Shown here piece by piece: positions 8,856-17,790 of a DNA stretch of 46,477 nucleotides. The DNA is from Isosphaeraceae bacterium (GTDB taxonomy: Bacteria; Planctomycetota; Planctomycetia; Isosphaerales; Isosphaeraceae). The notes under the pieces are model-generated. The model saw only the letters and a list, made by a program, of their open reading frames with translations. It made no database searches and was not told where the DNA came from. The translations under genes and the position numbers were made by a program. Each line of letters starts with the position of its first letter. Within the stretch, counting starts at the first letter, position 1. The DNA lies in the NCBI GenBank assembly GCA_025356435.1, contig JANXSY010000185.1:1-46477 (forward strand), in the 5' to 3' direction.

Positions 8856-10343
8856 TCAGGCTGTGAGCGCGAGGTAGGGGATCAGGGTTTGCACCTTCGG
8901 CGAGCCGAGCCCGGTGGCCAGGTCATAGCCGGTCCCGGCGGCGAAACCATTGCTGCCAGCGGTCACGTCGTGGAAATAGACGGGATAGCTCGACGTGTTG
9001 TAGGCGGCATAGAGCTTGGTGAGCATCCCGGTGGTGGTGAGCGGGGCGAATCCGTTGCTAGCGCGGGCCTGATCGGCGAGGGCGGTGATTCCCGCGAAGA
9101 TCGGCGCGGAGACGCTCGTTCCGCCGATCGCGAACCAGCCACCATCATAGGTGTCGTAGACTGCGACGGGGGTGTTAGGCGAATCGGCGACGAGCGAGAC
9201 GTCCGGGATGCTTCGGTTGGTCAACCCGTCGAAGAAGGCCCCGGTCTGATAGCCGGGCTTGGGCGTGTATTGGCTGGTGCCGCCACCGCCGCCGGTCCAT
9301 GCCAGCTCGCGACCGTATCGACCGCCCGCCGTGAGTGGGTAGAGGCCCGTCCCGCCGACTGCGACAACATTTGATGAATAGGCGGGCCAAGAGCCGGGCT
9401 GGCCGTTGTCGCCGGTCGAGAAGGTGATGACGACGTTCGTGCCTGCCGGGGGTTGAAAATAGAAGTCGAACTGCGTCTGGCTGCTAAATTCGCCCGAGCC
9501 AGCCACGCCGCCGGTATAGCCCACCCCATAGCTATTGGAGATCGCGACAACGGGCGCTCCGGCCACCGATTGGCTCCAGGCGTAATCAAGCGCGGGCAAG
9601 ACTCCACCACCCGACCCGTCGTCGAACACGAAATTCTTCGACTCGACCAGAAGGATATTCGCCTTAGGCGCGGCGGCGTGGACCCACTCGACGTCAAGCG
9701 CGGTCTCCACGTTCGACCCCGTGCCGCTGGGAGGGTTGGGCGTCACGCCCTGGGGCTGGTCGATGCGGAAGGTCGGGTTACCGTTCAGGCCGTCGACCTG
9801 GGGGAGGCCGAACGCCGTCGAGAAGGTGGCGAGGTCGGCGGTGATGTTCGGGTCGTTGTACGGGTCGACGATCGCGATCGTCATCCCCTGTCCCTGCCCC
9901 GGGAGCTGGCTGATCCCGTAAGCGGTCTCGACCTGCGCGGGGGTGAGGGCACCCGCCGGCGGGGCGGGAACCGCGTTACCCGCGACGCTGTTTTTGGAGG
10001 GGATCGCCGCGCGAATATCTGAAGGATTGAGGCCAACCGCCAGCAGGGGAAGCCCTGCTGAGTGGGTGTACCTGACGGGAACGCCGCGATGCGTCGAGAC
10101 GGAAAACTCGGCGCGGACTTTCGCCAGGAGCACCAACGATGCCGGGGCCAGTTCGAGCCGATGCGAGGCGTGATGCGCGAGCGGGTGGACGCCGTGAGCC
10201 AGGTGACTGACGTGAGCATGGCCAGCGTGGACCACGGCATGGTGCGCGACGGCGGTCGCATTGAGCATCCAACGCTCTTCGAGTGGCTCGAACCGCAACG
10301 CCTGGGTGCAGCTCGTTGCCCTCACTCGATCGGTTCGCGGCAT
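8856..10343 (-). CDS. Secreted S53 (sedolisin/kumamolisin-type) peptidase
   Basis: 495 residues. Start ATG at 10343 is chosen over ATG 10358 because GAGGG lies 5 bases before it. The N-terminus carries FEPLEERWMLNA, the planctomycete extracellular-protein motif. A histidine-rich stretch follows at about residues 34-66, and the rest of the propeptide-like region ends near 140. The catalytic domain has the S53 signature: Glu and Asp in SNVETALDVEWVHAAAP, oxyanion Asp in FSTGDNGQPG, nucleophile Ser in GGTSVSAPIFAG, and a Ca-binding C-terminus (HDVTAGSNGF...GYDLATGLGSP). These enzymes are acid-active endopeptidases that remove their own propeptide. The gene lies 52 bp downstream of a PEP-CTERM protein gene on the same strand, so they may be co-transcribed. 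Confidence 0.92.
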   Translation of the reverse strand: MPRTDRVRATSCTQALRFEPLEERWMLNATAVAHHAVVHAGHAHVSHLAHGVHPLAHHASHRLELAPASLVLLAKVRAEFSVSTHRGVPVRYTHSAGLPLLAVGLNPSDIRAAIPSKNSVAGNAVPAPPAGALTPAQVETAYGISQLPGQGQGMTIAIVDPYNDPNITADLATFSTAFGLPQVDGLNGNPTFRIDQPQGVTPNPPSGTGSNVETALDVEWVHAAAPKANILLVESKNFVFDDGSGGGVLPALDYAWSQSVAGAPVVAISNSYGVGYTGGVAGSGEFSSQTQFDFYFQPPAGTNVVITFSTGDNGQPGSWPAYSSNVVAVGGTGLYPLTAGGRYGRELAWTGGGGGTSQYTPKPGYQTGAFFDGLTNRSIPDVSLVADSPNTPVAVYDTYDGGWFAIGGTSVSAPIFAGITALADQARASNGFAPLTTTGMLTKLYAAYNTSSYPVYFHDVTAGSNGFAAGTGYDLATGLGSPKVQTLIPYLALTA

Positions 10344-10395
10344 GAATCCCTCGTCCATTGGTGGTCTGTCATGAAGGCGTGGAGTGAACCGCGAC

Positions 10396-11169
10396 TCACG
10401 GTCGATCGTCGGTCGTGTCGGCTCGACGTTTCCGCTGATAGGAGTATCCGGCCCTGCCGAGGATCGACGCTCCCAACGCCAAGAGCAGAAGCGACGACGG
10501 CTCGGGGACGACCTGCGTCCCGATCAGGCCGAGCGAGAAGCCGGTCGCCGCGCCGTTGACTGAGGGATCGGAGGTGGGAGTATATGTCGCGCCGAAGAAG
10601 GTGCTGTTCCAGAACGACCTGTTGTCAAAAGTCCCCAGCGCGCTGGTCCCGGTCGTGGCCGAGGCGAACACATCGCTCATGCCCGATCCCGCATACGTTG
10701 GGGCGACGGCGAGATAATACGTGCCTGAATTCAAGACGACGTGGAGGCCGGTCGCCGTGAAGGTTGACTCGGTGAACTGAGCGTCCTGATAGCCCGTGGG
10801 TGCCGTCGTGAAGGCGACCGTGGTGGCCCCCGCCACTTCGGTCCCCGCGTTTCCGGCCGACATCCCCGTTCGGATGTCCCAGACAACATTCGCGTAAGCC
10901 GACGAACTCAGCGAGTTTCGGACGAGGTCATTCGAATAGACAGCGCTCACCGTCCAGACCGCGCCGGATGCGACCTTGAACTCGTTATAGACCAACCCGC
11001 TAATGCCGGACGAGGTGTTCTGCCCATTGACGAGGCTATCGTTCGCATTGCCGCTGAAATCGCCGTTGTAAAACAGGACCGGGTCGGCGCGCAGGTCCGA
11101 TCCGAAGAGACAGATCCCGAAAATGATTGCGACACAACATCGTCCAAATCGAAGTCTGCTATTTAACAT
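10396..11169 (-). CDS. PEP-CTERM sorting-domain exported protein, function unknown
   Basis: 257 residues from ATG 11169, chosen because AAAGGA precedes it and a signal peptide begins there (CCVAIIFGICLFGSDLRAD); an upstream start at 11223 would bury the signal. The body is beta-rich and contains N, S, T and G repeats (SGNANDSLVNGQN, TYYLAVAPTYAG). The C-terminus is a standard PEP-CTERM tripartite tail: VPEPSS, hydrophobic helix LLLLALGASILG, then basic YQRKRR. Such proteins are sorted by exosortase to the envelope or matrix. No catalytic motif seen. Followed by the S53 peptidase gene. Confidence 0.88.
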   Translation of the reverse strand: MLNSRLRFGRCCVAIIFGICLFGSDLRADPVLFYNGDFSGNANDSLVNGQNTSSGISGLVYNEFKVASGAVWTVSAVYSNDLVRNSLSSSAYANVVWDIRTGMSAGNAGTEVAGATTVAFTTAPTGYQDAQFTESTFTATGLHVVLNSGTYYLAVAPTYAGSGMSDVFASATTGTSALGTFDNRSFWNSTFFGATYTPTSDPSVNGAATGFSLGLIGTQVVPEPSSLLLLALGASILGRAGYSYQRKRRADTTDDRP

Positions 11170-11508
11170 CCACACATTCCTTTCCCGGCGGGAACGAACA
11201 CGAGTTACGATCCGTCCGTGCAAACGAGTTACGGCTTTACCGACTGCGATCTCAATCCACCGAGATTTTTACGGGACAGAGGTGCAGCGTCAGGCCCATT
11301 GGCTGCGTCGCGTATCGGACTGATTCAAACAACGAGGACGCCCGGTTTGACTCGCTAACGACGCCGCGTCCGGCCGACGTATCCCGGGATCGAGATCCAC
11401 AACGATACGTCGGGCGGTCGTCGGAGGGCAATCATTGAGCGATTTAAGGCATCGCTTCCGTTCTTTTTTTTCATCAAACGGTGCGGCCTGAAGCGGGTTC
11501 GGGGGCAA
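11170..11508. other. 339-bp intergenic region with a + strand hairpin and T8 run
   Basis: The region lies between the PfkB stop (11509) and the PEP-CTERM start (11169), so it should hold the promoter of the latter. On the + strand a 6-bp stem AGCGAT (11438-11443)/ATCGCT (11451-11456) is followed 7 bases later by eight T residues (11464-11471), terminator-like but with no + gene upstream. No convincing coding sequence seen. Confidence 0.4.
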
Positions 11509-12411
11509 TCAGAAGCTCATCATGGCCCGATAGGCTTCGAGGCGGGCGTCGATCTCGGGCCGTTCGGTGCGCTGAAAGCGACGGAGGCTGAAATCCTGGA
11601 CGTTGAAGCTGGCGATCACCGCTCCATAGGCCATCGCGGTCTTGAGCGCGGCGGGGTCGGTCCGGCCGACGGAGGCGAGATAGCCCATGAATCCGCCAGC
11701 GAAGCTATCACCCGCACCGGTGGGGTCGACGACGTCATTGAGCGGATACGCGGGCATGACGAACGACTGCTCGGCGCTGAGGAACATCGCGCCGTGCTCG
11801 CCTTTCTTGATGATGACGAATTTCGGCCCGAGGGCGAGCACCTTCTCCCCCGCGCGGACAAGGTTGACCTCTTCGGTCAGCATCCGGGCCTCGCCGTCGT
11901 TGAGCACGAGGCCGTCGACTTCCTTGAGCAGCGCGTTGAGTTCGTCTCGTTGCGTCTCGATCCAGAAGTTCATCGTGTCGGCGACAACGAGCTTCCGACC
12001 CTTCGACTGCGACAGCACCTTGCGCTGCATCGAGGGGCTGCCATTCGCGAGGAAGACGAAAGGCGTCTCGGCGAAGGCGGGGGAGAGGTCTGGGTCGAAC
12101 GTGCCGAGGACGTTGAGGTGAACCTCAAGCGTCTCCGCGTTGTTCATATCTCCTTCGTACTTCCCCCTCCAGCGAAACGTCTTGCCACCCTGCTCGACGA
12201 TGAGCCCCGAGGTATCGACGCCGCGCCCTTCGAGCATTGCACGATGCTCGGGCGGGAAGTCATCGCCGACGACCCCGACCAGCCGGACCGGCGTGAAATA
12301 GCTGGCCGCATAGGAGAAATATGTGGCCGAGCCGCCCAGGGCGTCTTGAATGACGCCGAAAGGGGTCTGGACCGAATCGAACGCAATCGAGCCGACGACG
12401 AGCAACGACAT
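11509..12411 (-). CDS. PfkB-family carbohydrate (ribokinase-like) kinase
   Basis: 300 residues. Start ATG 12411 (MSLLVVGSIAFDSV) begins the ribokinase fold directly; a longer frame to 12468 adds an unlikely leader. Family features are the N-terminal GSIAFD strand, the glycine motif GGSATYFSYAASYF, the KKGEHGAMF segment, and the PfkB signature 2, DPTGAGDSFAGGFMG, with the catalytic aspartate. The substrate cannot be read from sequence; sugars or nucleosides such as adenosine or ribose are possible. It sits between two PEP-CTERM genes on the same strand but is separated from both by more than 200 bp. Confidence 0.92.
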   Translation of the reverse strand: MSLLVVGSIAFDSVQTPFGVIQDALGGSATYFSYAASYFTPVRLVGVVGDDFPPEHRAMLEGRGVDTSGLIVEQGGKTFRWRGKYEGDMNNAETLEVHLNVLGTFDPDLSPAFAETPFVFLANGSPSMQRKVLSQSKGRKLVVADTMNFWIETQRDELNALLKEVDGLVLNDGEARMLTEEVNLVRAGEKVLALGPKFVIIKKGEHGAMFLSAEQSFVMPAYPLNDVVDPTGAGDSFAGGFMGYLASVGRTDPAALKTAMAYGAVIASFNVQDFSLRRFQRTERPEIDARLEAYRAMMSF

Positions 12412-12571
12412 GGATGATTCCAAATTCGACGAAAGGGCCGTGGGCGGCCGGTGATGGACCCGACCCAAGCAGGAGACCAGAGTTCGCCCCCAAAATCAAC
12501 TCAGGGGCGAATCGCGACAAGGGCTTTTGCCCACCCGATGTCCAGAAAGTGTATTGCTGAAAATAAACTAA

Positions 12572-12609
12572 GCGGACCGGGATCTCCGCTGTGGAGTCTC
12601 CCGGTCCGC
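12572..12609 (-). terminator. Rho-independent terminator of the PEP-CTERM metalloprotease gene
   Basis: Perfect 11-bp stem (GCGGACCGGGA at 12572-12582 with its complement at 12599-12609). The 16-base loop can pair further (CTCC/GGAG). On the minus strand it is followed by TTAGTTTATTTT. It lies 27 bp after the stop at 12636. Confidence 0.85.
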
Positions 12610-12635
12610 AAAGTGTAGATAATTCGCTACGGGTC

Positions 12636-13625
12636 TCAGACGATGGCGGATCGTTTGCGACGGCGCGAGATGCAGCCGAAAGCGATGAGCGAGGCGATGC
12701 CGGCGGACACAATGGTTGCGGGCTCAGGGACGGCATTCGTGGAGCCCTGGATGCGATCATAACCGATCGCATCGAGTCCCGTCAGGTCCGCCGCCGACAG
12801 GATGTGACCCTGGTTCGTGCCGGTCGAGGCGTTGAACGGATCGGTGGAAACGGCCCCGTTGTAGTCGGAGAGGTCGCCGCCGCCGGGTCCGTTGAAACCC
12901 GCGAGATTGGTGCTGCCGCCATTGATCGAGAGATAGACGTTGTGATCCGTCTGATTCAAGCTGCGAACCCCAGCGGCCTTGTAGCGGAACAGATCGTTGG
13001 GGAGGTACTGCGGGGTCCCAGTGCCGAAAGTCGATCCTAGGCCGAAGATTCGTCCCATGATCTCGGAGATCTCGTGTTGGGCAACCCCTATGAAGTCGTA
13101 CTTGCCGGCGACCTGACGGTGGCTGGAATCGAATGTATAAGCTTGACTGTTTGAGAAGGTGAACGTGCCATCGTTGCTCAGGTCGTCACTCCTCAATCCC
13201 AGGGCTTTCGCCTGCGCCCTGGCCACGAGGAAACTGCCACCTGAGGTTGGATCAATGGCGGACAGCGAGTTGACTGACGTTGCCCCGTCTGCGCTCGGGT
13301 GGAGGGTCTGGTCGTTGATCAGGGCGGTACGGATCTGACTGTAGGAGTAGAAGCCGTCGAGATTCGTGCTGCTCTGGCCTAGACCGGTGCTTCCAGCAAC
13401 CACGTTGATGTTGATATGAATGGAATCGCTGAACTGACTCGCGATCTCGTTCGCCGCGAAGTTGAACGCGCTATGCACGTCCGACACGTTGTACCCGGCC
13501 ACCTGGAATGAAGAGTCGTCGAAATTCGCGTTGATCGTCAAACCCGCGTCCGTGCGCACCGCCGAGCCGAGGATCAGGCATAGCGTCGCCGTCGCCAATC
13601 CGATCTGCTTTGCTTGTATCATCAT
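12636..13625 (-). CDS. PEP-CTERM metalloprotease-like protein (NF038122-type)
   Basis: 329 residues from ATG 13625, selected by AAGGA six bases upstream; a second ATG follows immediately. A signal peptide (IGLATATLCLILGSAVRTDAG) is followed by a mature domain containing GVAQHEISEIMGR near residues 181-192, a zinc-protease-like helix (HEISE in place of HExxH) typical of the PEP-CTERM-associated NF038122 family. The C-terminus has VPEPAT, a hydrophobic segment and RRRKRS, the exosortase sorting tail. Role: exported, probably anchored or processed at the cell surface, with predicted but unproven peptidase activity. It has its own strong terminator and a 256-bp upstream gap, so it is monocistronic. 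Confidence 0.87.
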   Translation of the reverse strand: MMIQAKQIGLATATLCLILGSAVRTDAGLTINANFDDSSFQVAGYNVSDVHSAFNFAANEIASQFSDSIHININVVAGSTGLGQSSTNLDGFYSYSQIRTALINDQTLHPSADGATSVNSLSAIDPTSGGSFLVARAQAKALGLRSDDLSNDGTFTFSNSQAYTFDSSHRQVAGKYDFIGVAQHEISEIMGRIFGLGSTFGTGTPQYLPNDLFRYKAAGVRSLNQTDHNVYLSINGGSTNLAGFNGPGGGDLSDYNGAVSTDPFNASTGTNQGHILSAADLTGLDAIGYDRIQGSTNAVPEPATIVSAGIASLIAFGCISRRRKRSAIV

Positions 13626-13881
13626 AAGATGTCCTTTTTCCGGCCGACGATAGGTCATTCTGAGTACATCGCTTACGATGGACGATGCTCGACCCTAGGT
13701 TGTACCGAATTTAAGAATGTTCGGCTGGGAGCGATGGAATGTCAAGCGATTGGGATAAATCGCAACACGATGCGTTAATTCCGCGATGAACCGGCCTTGA
13801 GAGCCTGATCTAAAACTTTCAGACGCTTTGAGGATGACCCGCGAGTGCTCTGTTAAGGTTCAGTTCAGTCGCTTCTCCCCA

Positions 13882-14418
13882 TCAAATCCGAATTCCAACC
13901 CGTCTCAGCAATGCGCGGAAGTTGAAGCCGGCCCCGCCCCCTTCTTCAAGCGGCATGACATTGACCCGACCGTCTGGGAGACTCACGGCGGTGAAGACTT
14001 GATGCAGCTTGGGGTCGTTCGCGGCGGCCCAGGAGCGGAACTTGATGGGGGGGCCGTCTTCGCGGCGGAACTGAAGGACGAGAAGGCCCTTGTTGGGGGC
14101 GTCGGCAGGCGGGGGGGCGGTCGGTTGGAGGGAGATCGAGAGCTTGTCGTTGTCGGCGATCGTGTCGAAGGTTTTCAGGGCACCGGCGAACTCGACGCGG
14201 AGTTCGCGGAGGGTCGCGCCGGTCTTGTTGTAGAGGGTCAGGCGAGGCTCTCGGCTGCCATTGAAGAAGGAGACGCCGAGCATCACGAGCACGAAGGCAA
14301 CGGCGATCAGCGTTACGCGGCGACGACGCAGCAGGGCGACCGCTTTTCGCGAGTCGACGGCGGTCTCGGCCTGCTTGGCCTCGCGTTGACGTGCTTTCTT
14401 GGCCTGCCGCTCGCTCAT
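13882..14418 (-). CDS. Single-pass membrane protein, hypothetical, coupled to gltX
   Basis: 178 residues from ATG 14418 (MSERQAKKARQREAKQAE). The start codon overlaps the gltX stop in an ATGA, implying translational coupling. A very basic cytoplasmic N-terminus (to about residue 35) is followed by one membrane helix (VTLIAVAFVLVMLGVSFF) and an extracytoplasmic domain of about 125 residues starting REPRLTLYNKTGATLREL. No enzymatic motif recognised. The coupling to gltX may reflect only transcriptional convenience. Confidence 0.75.
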   Translation of the reverse strand: MSERQAKKARQREAKQAETAVDSRKAVALLRRRRVTLIAVAFVLVMLGVSFFNGSREPRLTLYNKTGATLRELRVEFAGALKTFDTIADNDKLSISLQPTAPPPADAPNKGLLVLQFRREDGPPIKFRSWAAANDPKLHQVFTAVSLPDGRVNVMPLEEGGGAGFNFRALLRRVGIRI

Positions 14419-15884
14419 GCGGGGCGGGCCTCCTCCAGCATGGCGAGCGTCCCGGCGATCCGTGCCCGGCACGATTCGCGGCCGAGAATTTCCAGGCAGT
14501 CGTAGAGACCGGGGCCGACGCCCTGGCCGGTCGTGGCGACTCGGAGCGGGTTCACCACGTCGCCCATCTTGATCGCGTTGGTCTCGGCGAATTGGTGCAT
14601 CGCGGTTTCGAGCGTCGCGATCTCGTAGGGCTCGACGGTCGCGAGCAGGAGGTCCAGCTTGCGGAGCAGGTCGGGAACGCCCGGTTTTTTGAGCCGTTTC
14701 TTGACGGCGTCAGGGTCGTGGGTCAGCGTCTCGGTGAAGAAGTAGCGGCCGAGAGTGATAATGTCGGAGTACGTCTTGAGCCGGTCGCCGAGTGCCGAGA
14801 CGACGGCGGCGATCTTCCGTTTCTGGTTGAGGTGGATCTCTTCGCCGACGAGGCCCGCGTCGCGGAGGAAGGGGATCACCGCGTCGACTTTCTCGGCGAG
14901 CGGGAGTGTCTTCATCCACTCGCCCTGAATCCAGAACAGCTTGTCAGGGTCGTGGCTTGCGGGAGAGGAGTTCACGCGTTCGAGGCTGAACTTCTCGATC
15001 AGCTCGCTGCGGGTGAAGATTTCCTGGGTCGCGTCGAAGCTCCAGCCGATCCGCGCGAGATAGTTCATCATCGCGGCGGGCAGATAACCTTGGCCCATAT
15101 AGGTATCAAGGCCGACTGCGCCATCACGCTTGGATAGCTTCTTGCGAGAGCCCGGTGCCGCGACATATGGGACATGCGCGAAGGCCGGAAGTTCGTATTC
15201 GAGGGCCTGGAAGACGAGGATCTGCGAGAACGTGTTCGTCAGATGCTCTTCGGCGCGGACGACATGGGTGATCGCCATGTCGGCGTCGTCGACAACGCTC
15301 GCGAAGTTATAGAGCGGTTGGCCCCCGGCGCGGACGATCACGAAGTCGCCCATCTCGTCGGTCTTCTGCTCGACATCACCCTTGATGAGGTCGTGGATCA
15401 CGACCGTGCGGCCCAACGGTACCTGGAACCGAAGCGCGTACGGCCGACCCTCGGCGTCGAACCGCGCCATCTCATCGGGCGTGGGAGGCGTGCCACGGAA
15501 TCGATAGGCGACGCGAGCCTCGTCGGCCGCCTTCTTGCCCGCCGCTCGTTCGACGTCGGTGCTGTAGTCGCGGTAGACGTGTCCCGAGGCGACCAGTTTG
15601 TCGGCCGCCGCCTTATATTTCTCGCCTCGTTGCGATTGGTAATAAGGGCCGACCGAACCTCCGACCTCAGGGCCTTCGTCCCAATCCATCCCCATCCAGC
15701 GGAAGCCGTCGAGGATCATCCCGACGGCCTTTTCGACGTGGCGTTCCTGGTCGGTGTCGTCGATCCGTAGGACGAATTGGCCCCCGTAATGGCGGGCGAG
15801 GAGCCAGTTGAAGAGGGCCGTTCTGACCCCCCCGATGTGGAGGTAACCGGTCGGGCTGGGAGCAAATCGGGTGCGTACGCTCAT
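14415..15884 (-). CDS. gltX: Glutamate--tRNA ligase
   Basis: 489 residues from ATG 15884 (MSVRTRFAPSPTGYLHIGG), the normal family start; the frame is open to 16019 but the extra 45 residues are unlike GltX. Class I motifs: HIGG at 16-19 within PSPTGYLHIGG (HIGH-like) and KLSKR at 249-253 in GSRKKLSKRDG (KMSKS-like). The C-terminal anticodon-binding helical domain is present. It charges tRNA with glutamate in the cytoplasm. Discriminating versus non-discriminating specificity (tRNA-Gln) cannot be judged here. The downstream membrane protein overlaps its stop. Confidence 0.97.
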   Translation of the reverse strand: MSVRTRFAPSPTGYLHIGGVRTALFNWLLARHYGGQFVLRIDDTDQERHVEKAVGMILDGFRWMGMDWDEGPEVGGSVGPYYQSQRGEKYKAAADKLVASGHVYRDYSTDVERAAGKKAADEARVAYRFRGTPPTPDEMARFDAEGRPYALRFQVPLGRTVVIHDLIKGDVEQKTDEMGDFVIVRAGGQPLYNFASVVDDADMAITHVVRAEEHLTNTFSQILVFQALEYELPAFAHVPYVAAPGSRKKLSKRDGAVGLDTYMGQGYLPAAMMNYLARIGWSFDATQEIFTRSELIEKFSLERVNSSPASHDPDKLFWIQGEWMKTLPLAEKVDAVIPFLRDAGLVGEEIHLNQKRKIAAVVSALGDRLKTYSDIITLGRYFFTETLTHDPDAVKKRLKKPGVPDLLRKLDLLLATVEPYEIATLETAMHQFAETNAIKMGDVVNPLRVATTGQGVGPGLYDCLEILGRESCRARIAGTLAMLEEARPA

Positions 15885-16015
15885 GATATCCGAAGGCAAG
15901 GGCCGTGGTCGAAACCGCTTGTCGAGGAACGAATTGAGTTTACGATAGGCGGTCTCGCCGCTCGTGTCAACCGGTGGCGATGGGTGGAGGAGTGCTCGCC
16001 GACCGACGTCCTCGA

Positions 16016-16366
16016 TCACGCAGACATGGCTTCGATCGAGCTGGAGACAGTCGACTCGGCGGATTCGGCCTTCTGATAGCCGAGGGCCTGGAGCACTTCG
16101 AGGACTTCGCTCCAGGTTGGGAACATCCGGCCAGACGACTTCTTATATTCGTGCATCGCGTGCATGAATTCGATCTCTTCGCCGGAATAGTCGCGTTCGC
16201 AGGTCGTGGGGTCGACAAATCGGCGACGGCCACTGACCTGACGGGCCGTCGCGGCTCGATGGGCCTGTTCGGAAGCACGCCGGTTGGTCCAATCCTCGGG
16301 TTGGAGGTCAGCCGGAGCGGGGGAAATGACGGGCTTGGCTCCGGAAGGGCGAGGTGCCGTTTTCAT
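16016..16366 (-). CDS. Planctomycete-type conserved hypothetical protein
   Basis: 116 residues. ATG 16366 is preferred over the in-frame GTG at 16393 because GAGGAG lies 9 bases upstream. The N-terminal half is proline/alanine-rich and basic. The C-terminal half has [19 protein letters not shown] and [19 protein letters not shown], a conserved-looking pattern I associate with small planctomycete proteins of unknown function. A short helix-turn-helix-like role is possible but not shown. It lies 131 bp upstream of gltX on the same strand. Confidence 0.72.
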   Translation of the reverse strand: MKTAPRPSGAKPVISPAPADLQPEDWTNRRASEQAHRAATARQVSGRRRFVDPTTCERDYSGEEIEFMHAMHEYKKSSGRMFPTWSEVLEVLQALGYQKAESAESTVSSSIEAMSA

Positions 16367-16692
16367 CTGTTGTCGCTCCTCAAGGAGATTCACGAGGGCC
16401 GCTCGCCCCCGCGATCGCCGTTGCCTGAGCGTGGGCCGTCAGTTCCTCCTGAGACGGCCGGTCTCGTGATCGATCGATCATCGTTCGTCGATGATTCCAG
16501 ACTCACCCCAGGCGCCTGCAAATCCCTCGCGTCGTAACGGAAGAGGCGACCACCCCGATGGGTTGGAAGGTGTCGCACAGGCCCGAACCGAGGCGTCCAA
16601 GGCGAGTCTAAACCCAACCTACGACGTGAGGTTCTTAGGTGCGAACTGTCGCGTCGGATTATTTTGCGAGGATGATGCCGGGGTCGGTTCGA
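16367..16692. other. 326-bp intergenic region with two inverted repeats
   Basis: The region lies between the GT2-GtrA-like gene and the small hypothetical. It contains GGCCGTC (16434-16440)/GACGGCC (16453-16459), a 7-bp stem with a 12-base loop, and ATCATCG (16477-16483)/CGATGAT (16489-16495) with a 5-base loop. Neither is followed by a T run. No gene or RNA recognised. Confidence 0.4.
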
Positions 16693-17790
16693 TCAGGCCG
16701 AATGGACCGGAACGGCGGCAACCGGCTCGGGGGCGGCCTGTCTCGCGGCGCGGGGACGGAAGACGACCCACCGCGACATCGAGAAGCTGATGCCCGTCGC
16801 TGCGACGATCCCCACGACGGCGGCAGCGAGCTTGTGGCGGGCGAAGAAATCGACATTGCGCGGCAAGGTCAGGCTGAGCGTCAGGCTCAAGGCGATCCCA
16901 AGGGCATTACTTAAGATATAGGTGATGAATTGCGAGAGGATCGGCCCTTTCTTCGCGTAGCTGAACGTCAGTTGGCGGTTGAGTGTGAAATTCCAGACAA
17001 GGGCGACCGCGATGGCCAGGACACGGGCCGCGGCGAGGTCGAGCGGCGCGCCGAGGAACGTGGGCCGGACGGCCATGATCGTCCTCGCGAAGAGCCACTG
17101 GAGGAGGATATAGCATGTCAGGTCGACAACCATGCCCGATGCGCCGACGACGCAGAACTGGATGAGTCGCGAGACGTTGCCGAGTCGGTCATCGGCGAGC
17201 CGCTTCGCGTGACGGATGTCGTCGAAGTGGAGGGTGGTCGAGCCCGAGATCCCGTCACCCAGGACATCGACGTCGAGCCGACCCTCCCTGATCCGAGCGA
17301 GAATTTCGAGAGCGAACCGATGGCCGACGGGCCGAAAATTGTTCTCGACCCGATCGAAGCCGACGCGAGTCAGCCCGATCAGGCTACTGAACGGGGCCCA
17401 AGAACCGGTCAGGGGACGCATCGCGGCGAGCACAAGCCTGCGCCAGCCATTCGTCCTGCCGTCCCCGACCGCCACGACGGCCCGCCCATCGGAAAGCGGT
17501 TCGACAAGGCGGAGGAGGTCGGACGCGGGAAAGGCTCGCGACCCGTCGACGACCAGCAGAATGTCACCCTTGGCCGCGCGAAGCCCCGTGAAGGCGTCGG
17601 TTGAAAGGCCCATTTTTGACGAAGGGAGAAGGGTTGTACCGGCGAGGTCTTCGGTCGGAGATCGAATGCCAACCTGGATCAGATCGACCGCGTGCCCGGC
17701 GCCGGCGAGGGCATCTCGCCACGAGCTGACCCTTGAGTCGGGCGTGAGGATATTGCGATGGTCGAGGACGATCAGGCTGACGTGGGCCAT
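16693..17790 (-). CDS. Degenerate GT2-like domain fused to a GtrA-type membrane domain
   Basis: 365 residues from ATG 17790. Residues 1-200 resemble the Rossmann-like part of a polyprenyl-phosphate sugar synthase (family 2 glycosyltransferase): VSLIVLD at the start and GDILLVVDGSRAFP near 75-88. The DxD-type metal site expected there (as in VMDADLQHPP) reads VDGSRAFP, so the second acidic residue is missing. Residues about 208-350 are a GtrA domain with four membrane helices (LIQFCVVGASGMVVDL, VWNFTLNRQLTFSY, MSRWVVF). GT2-GtrA fusions are known and are thought to make and flip lipid-linked sugars. Here the catalytic part may be inactive or use an altered site. Confidence 0.8.
   Translation of the reverse strand: MAHVSLIVLDHRNILTPDSRVSSWRDALAGAGHAVDLIQVGIRSPTEDLAGTTLLPSSKMGLSTDAFTGLRAAKGDILLVVDGSRAFPASDLLRLVEPLSDGRAVVAVGDGRTNGWRRLVLAAMRPLTGSWAPFSSLIGLTRVGFDRVENNFRPVGHRFALEILARIREGRLDVDVLGDGISGSTTLHFDDIRHAKRLADDRLGNVSRLIQFCVVGASGMVVDLTCYILLQWLFARTIMAVRPTFLGAPLDLAAARVLAIAVALVWNFTLNRQLTFSYAKKGPILSQFITYILSNALGIALSLTLSLTLPRNVDFFARHKLAAAVVGIVAATGISFSMSRWVVFRPRAARQAAPEPVAAVPVHSA

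Noticed and set aside
8856..13625. A secretion or exosortase system in the secreted-protein block
   Set aside because: Only substrates and peptidases are present; no exosortase or secretion component could be identified.
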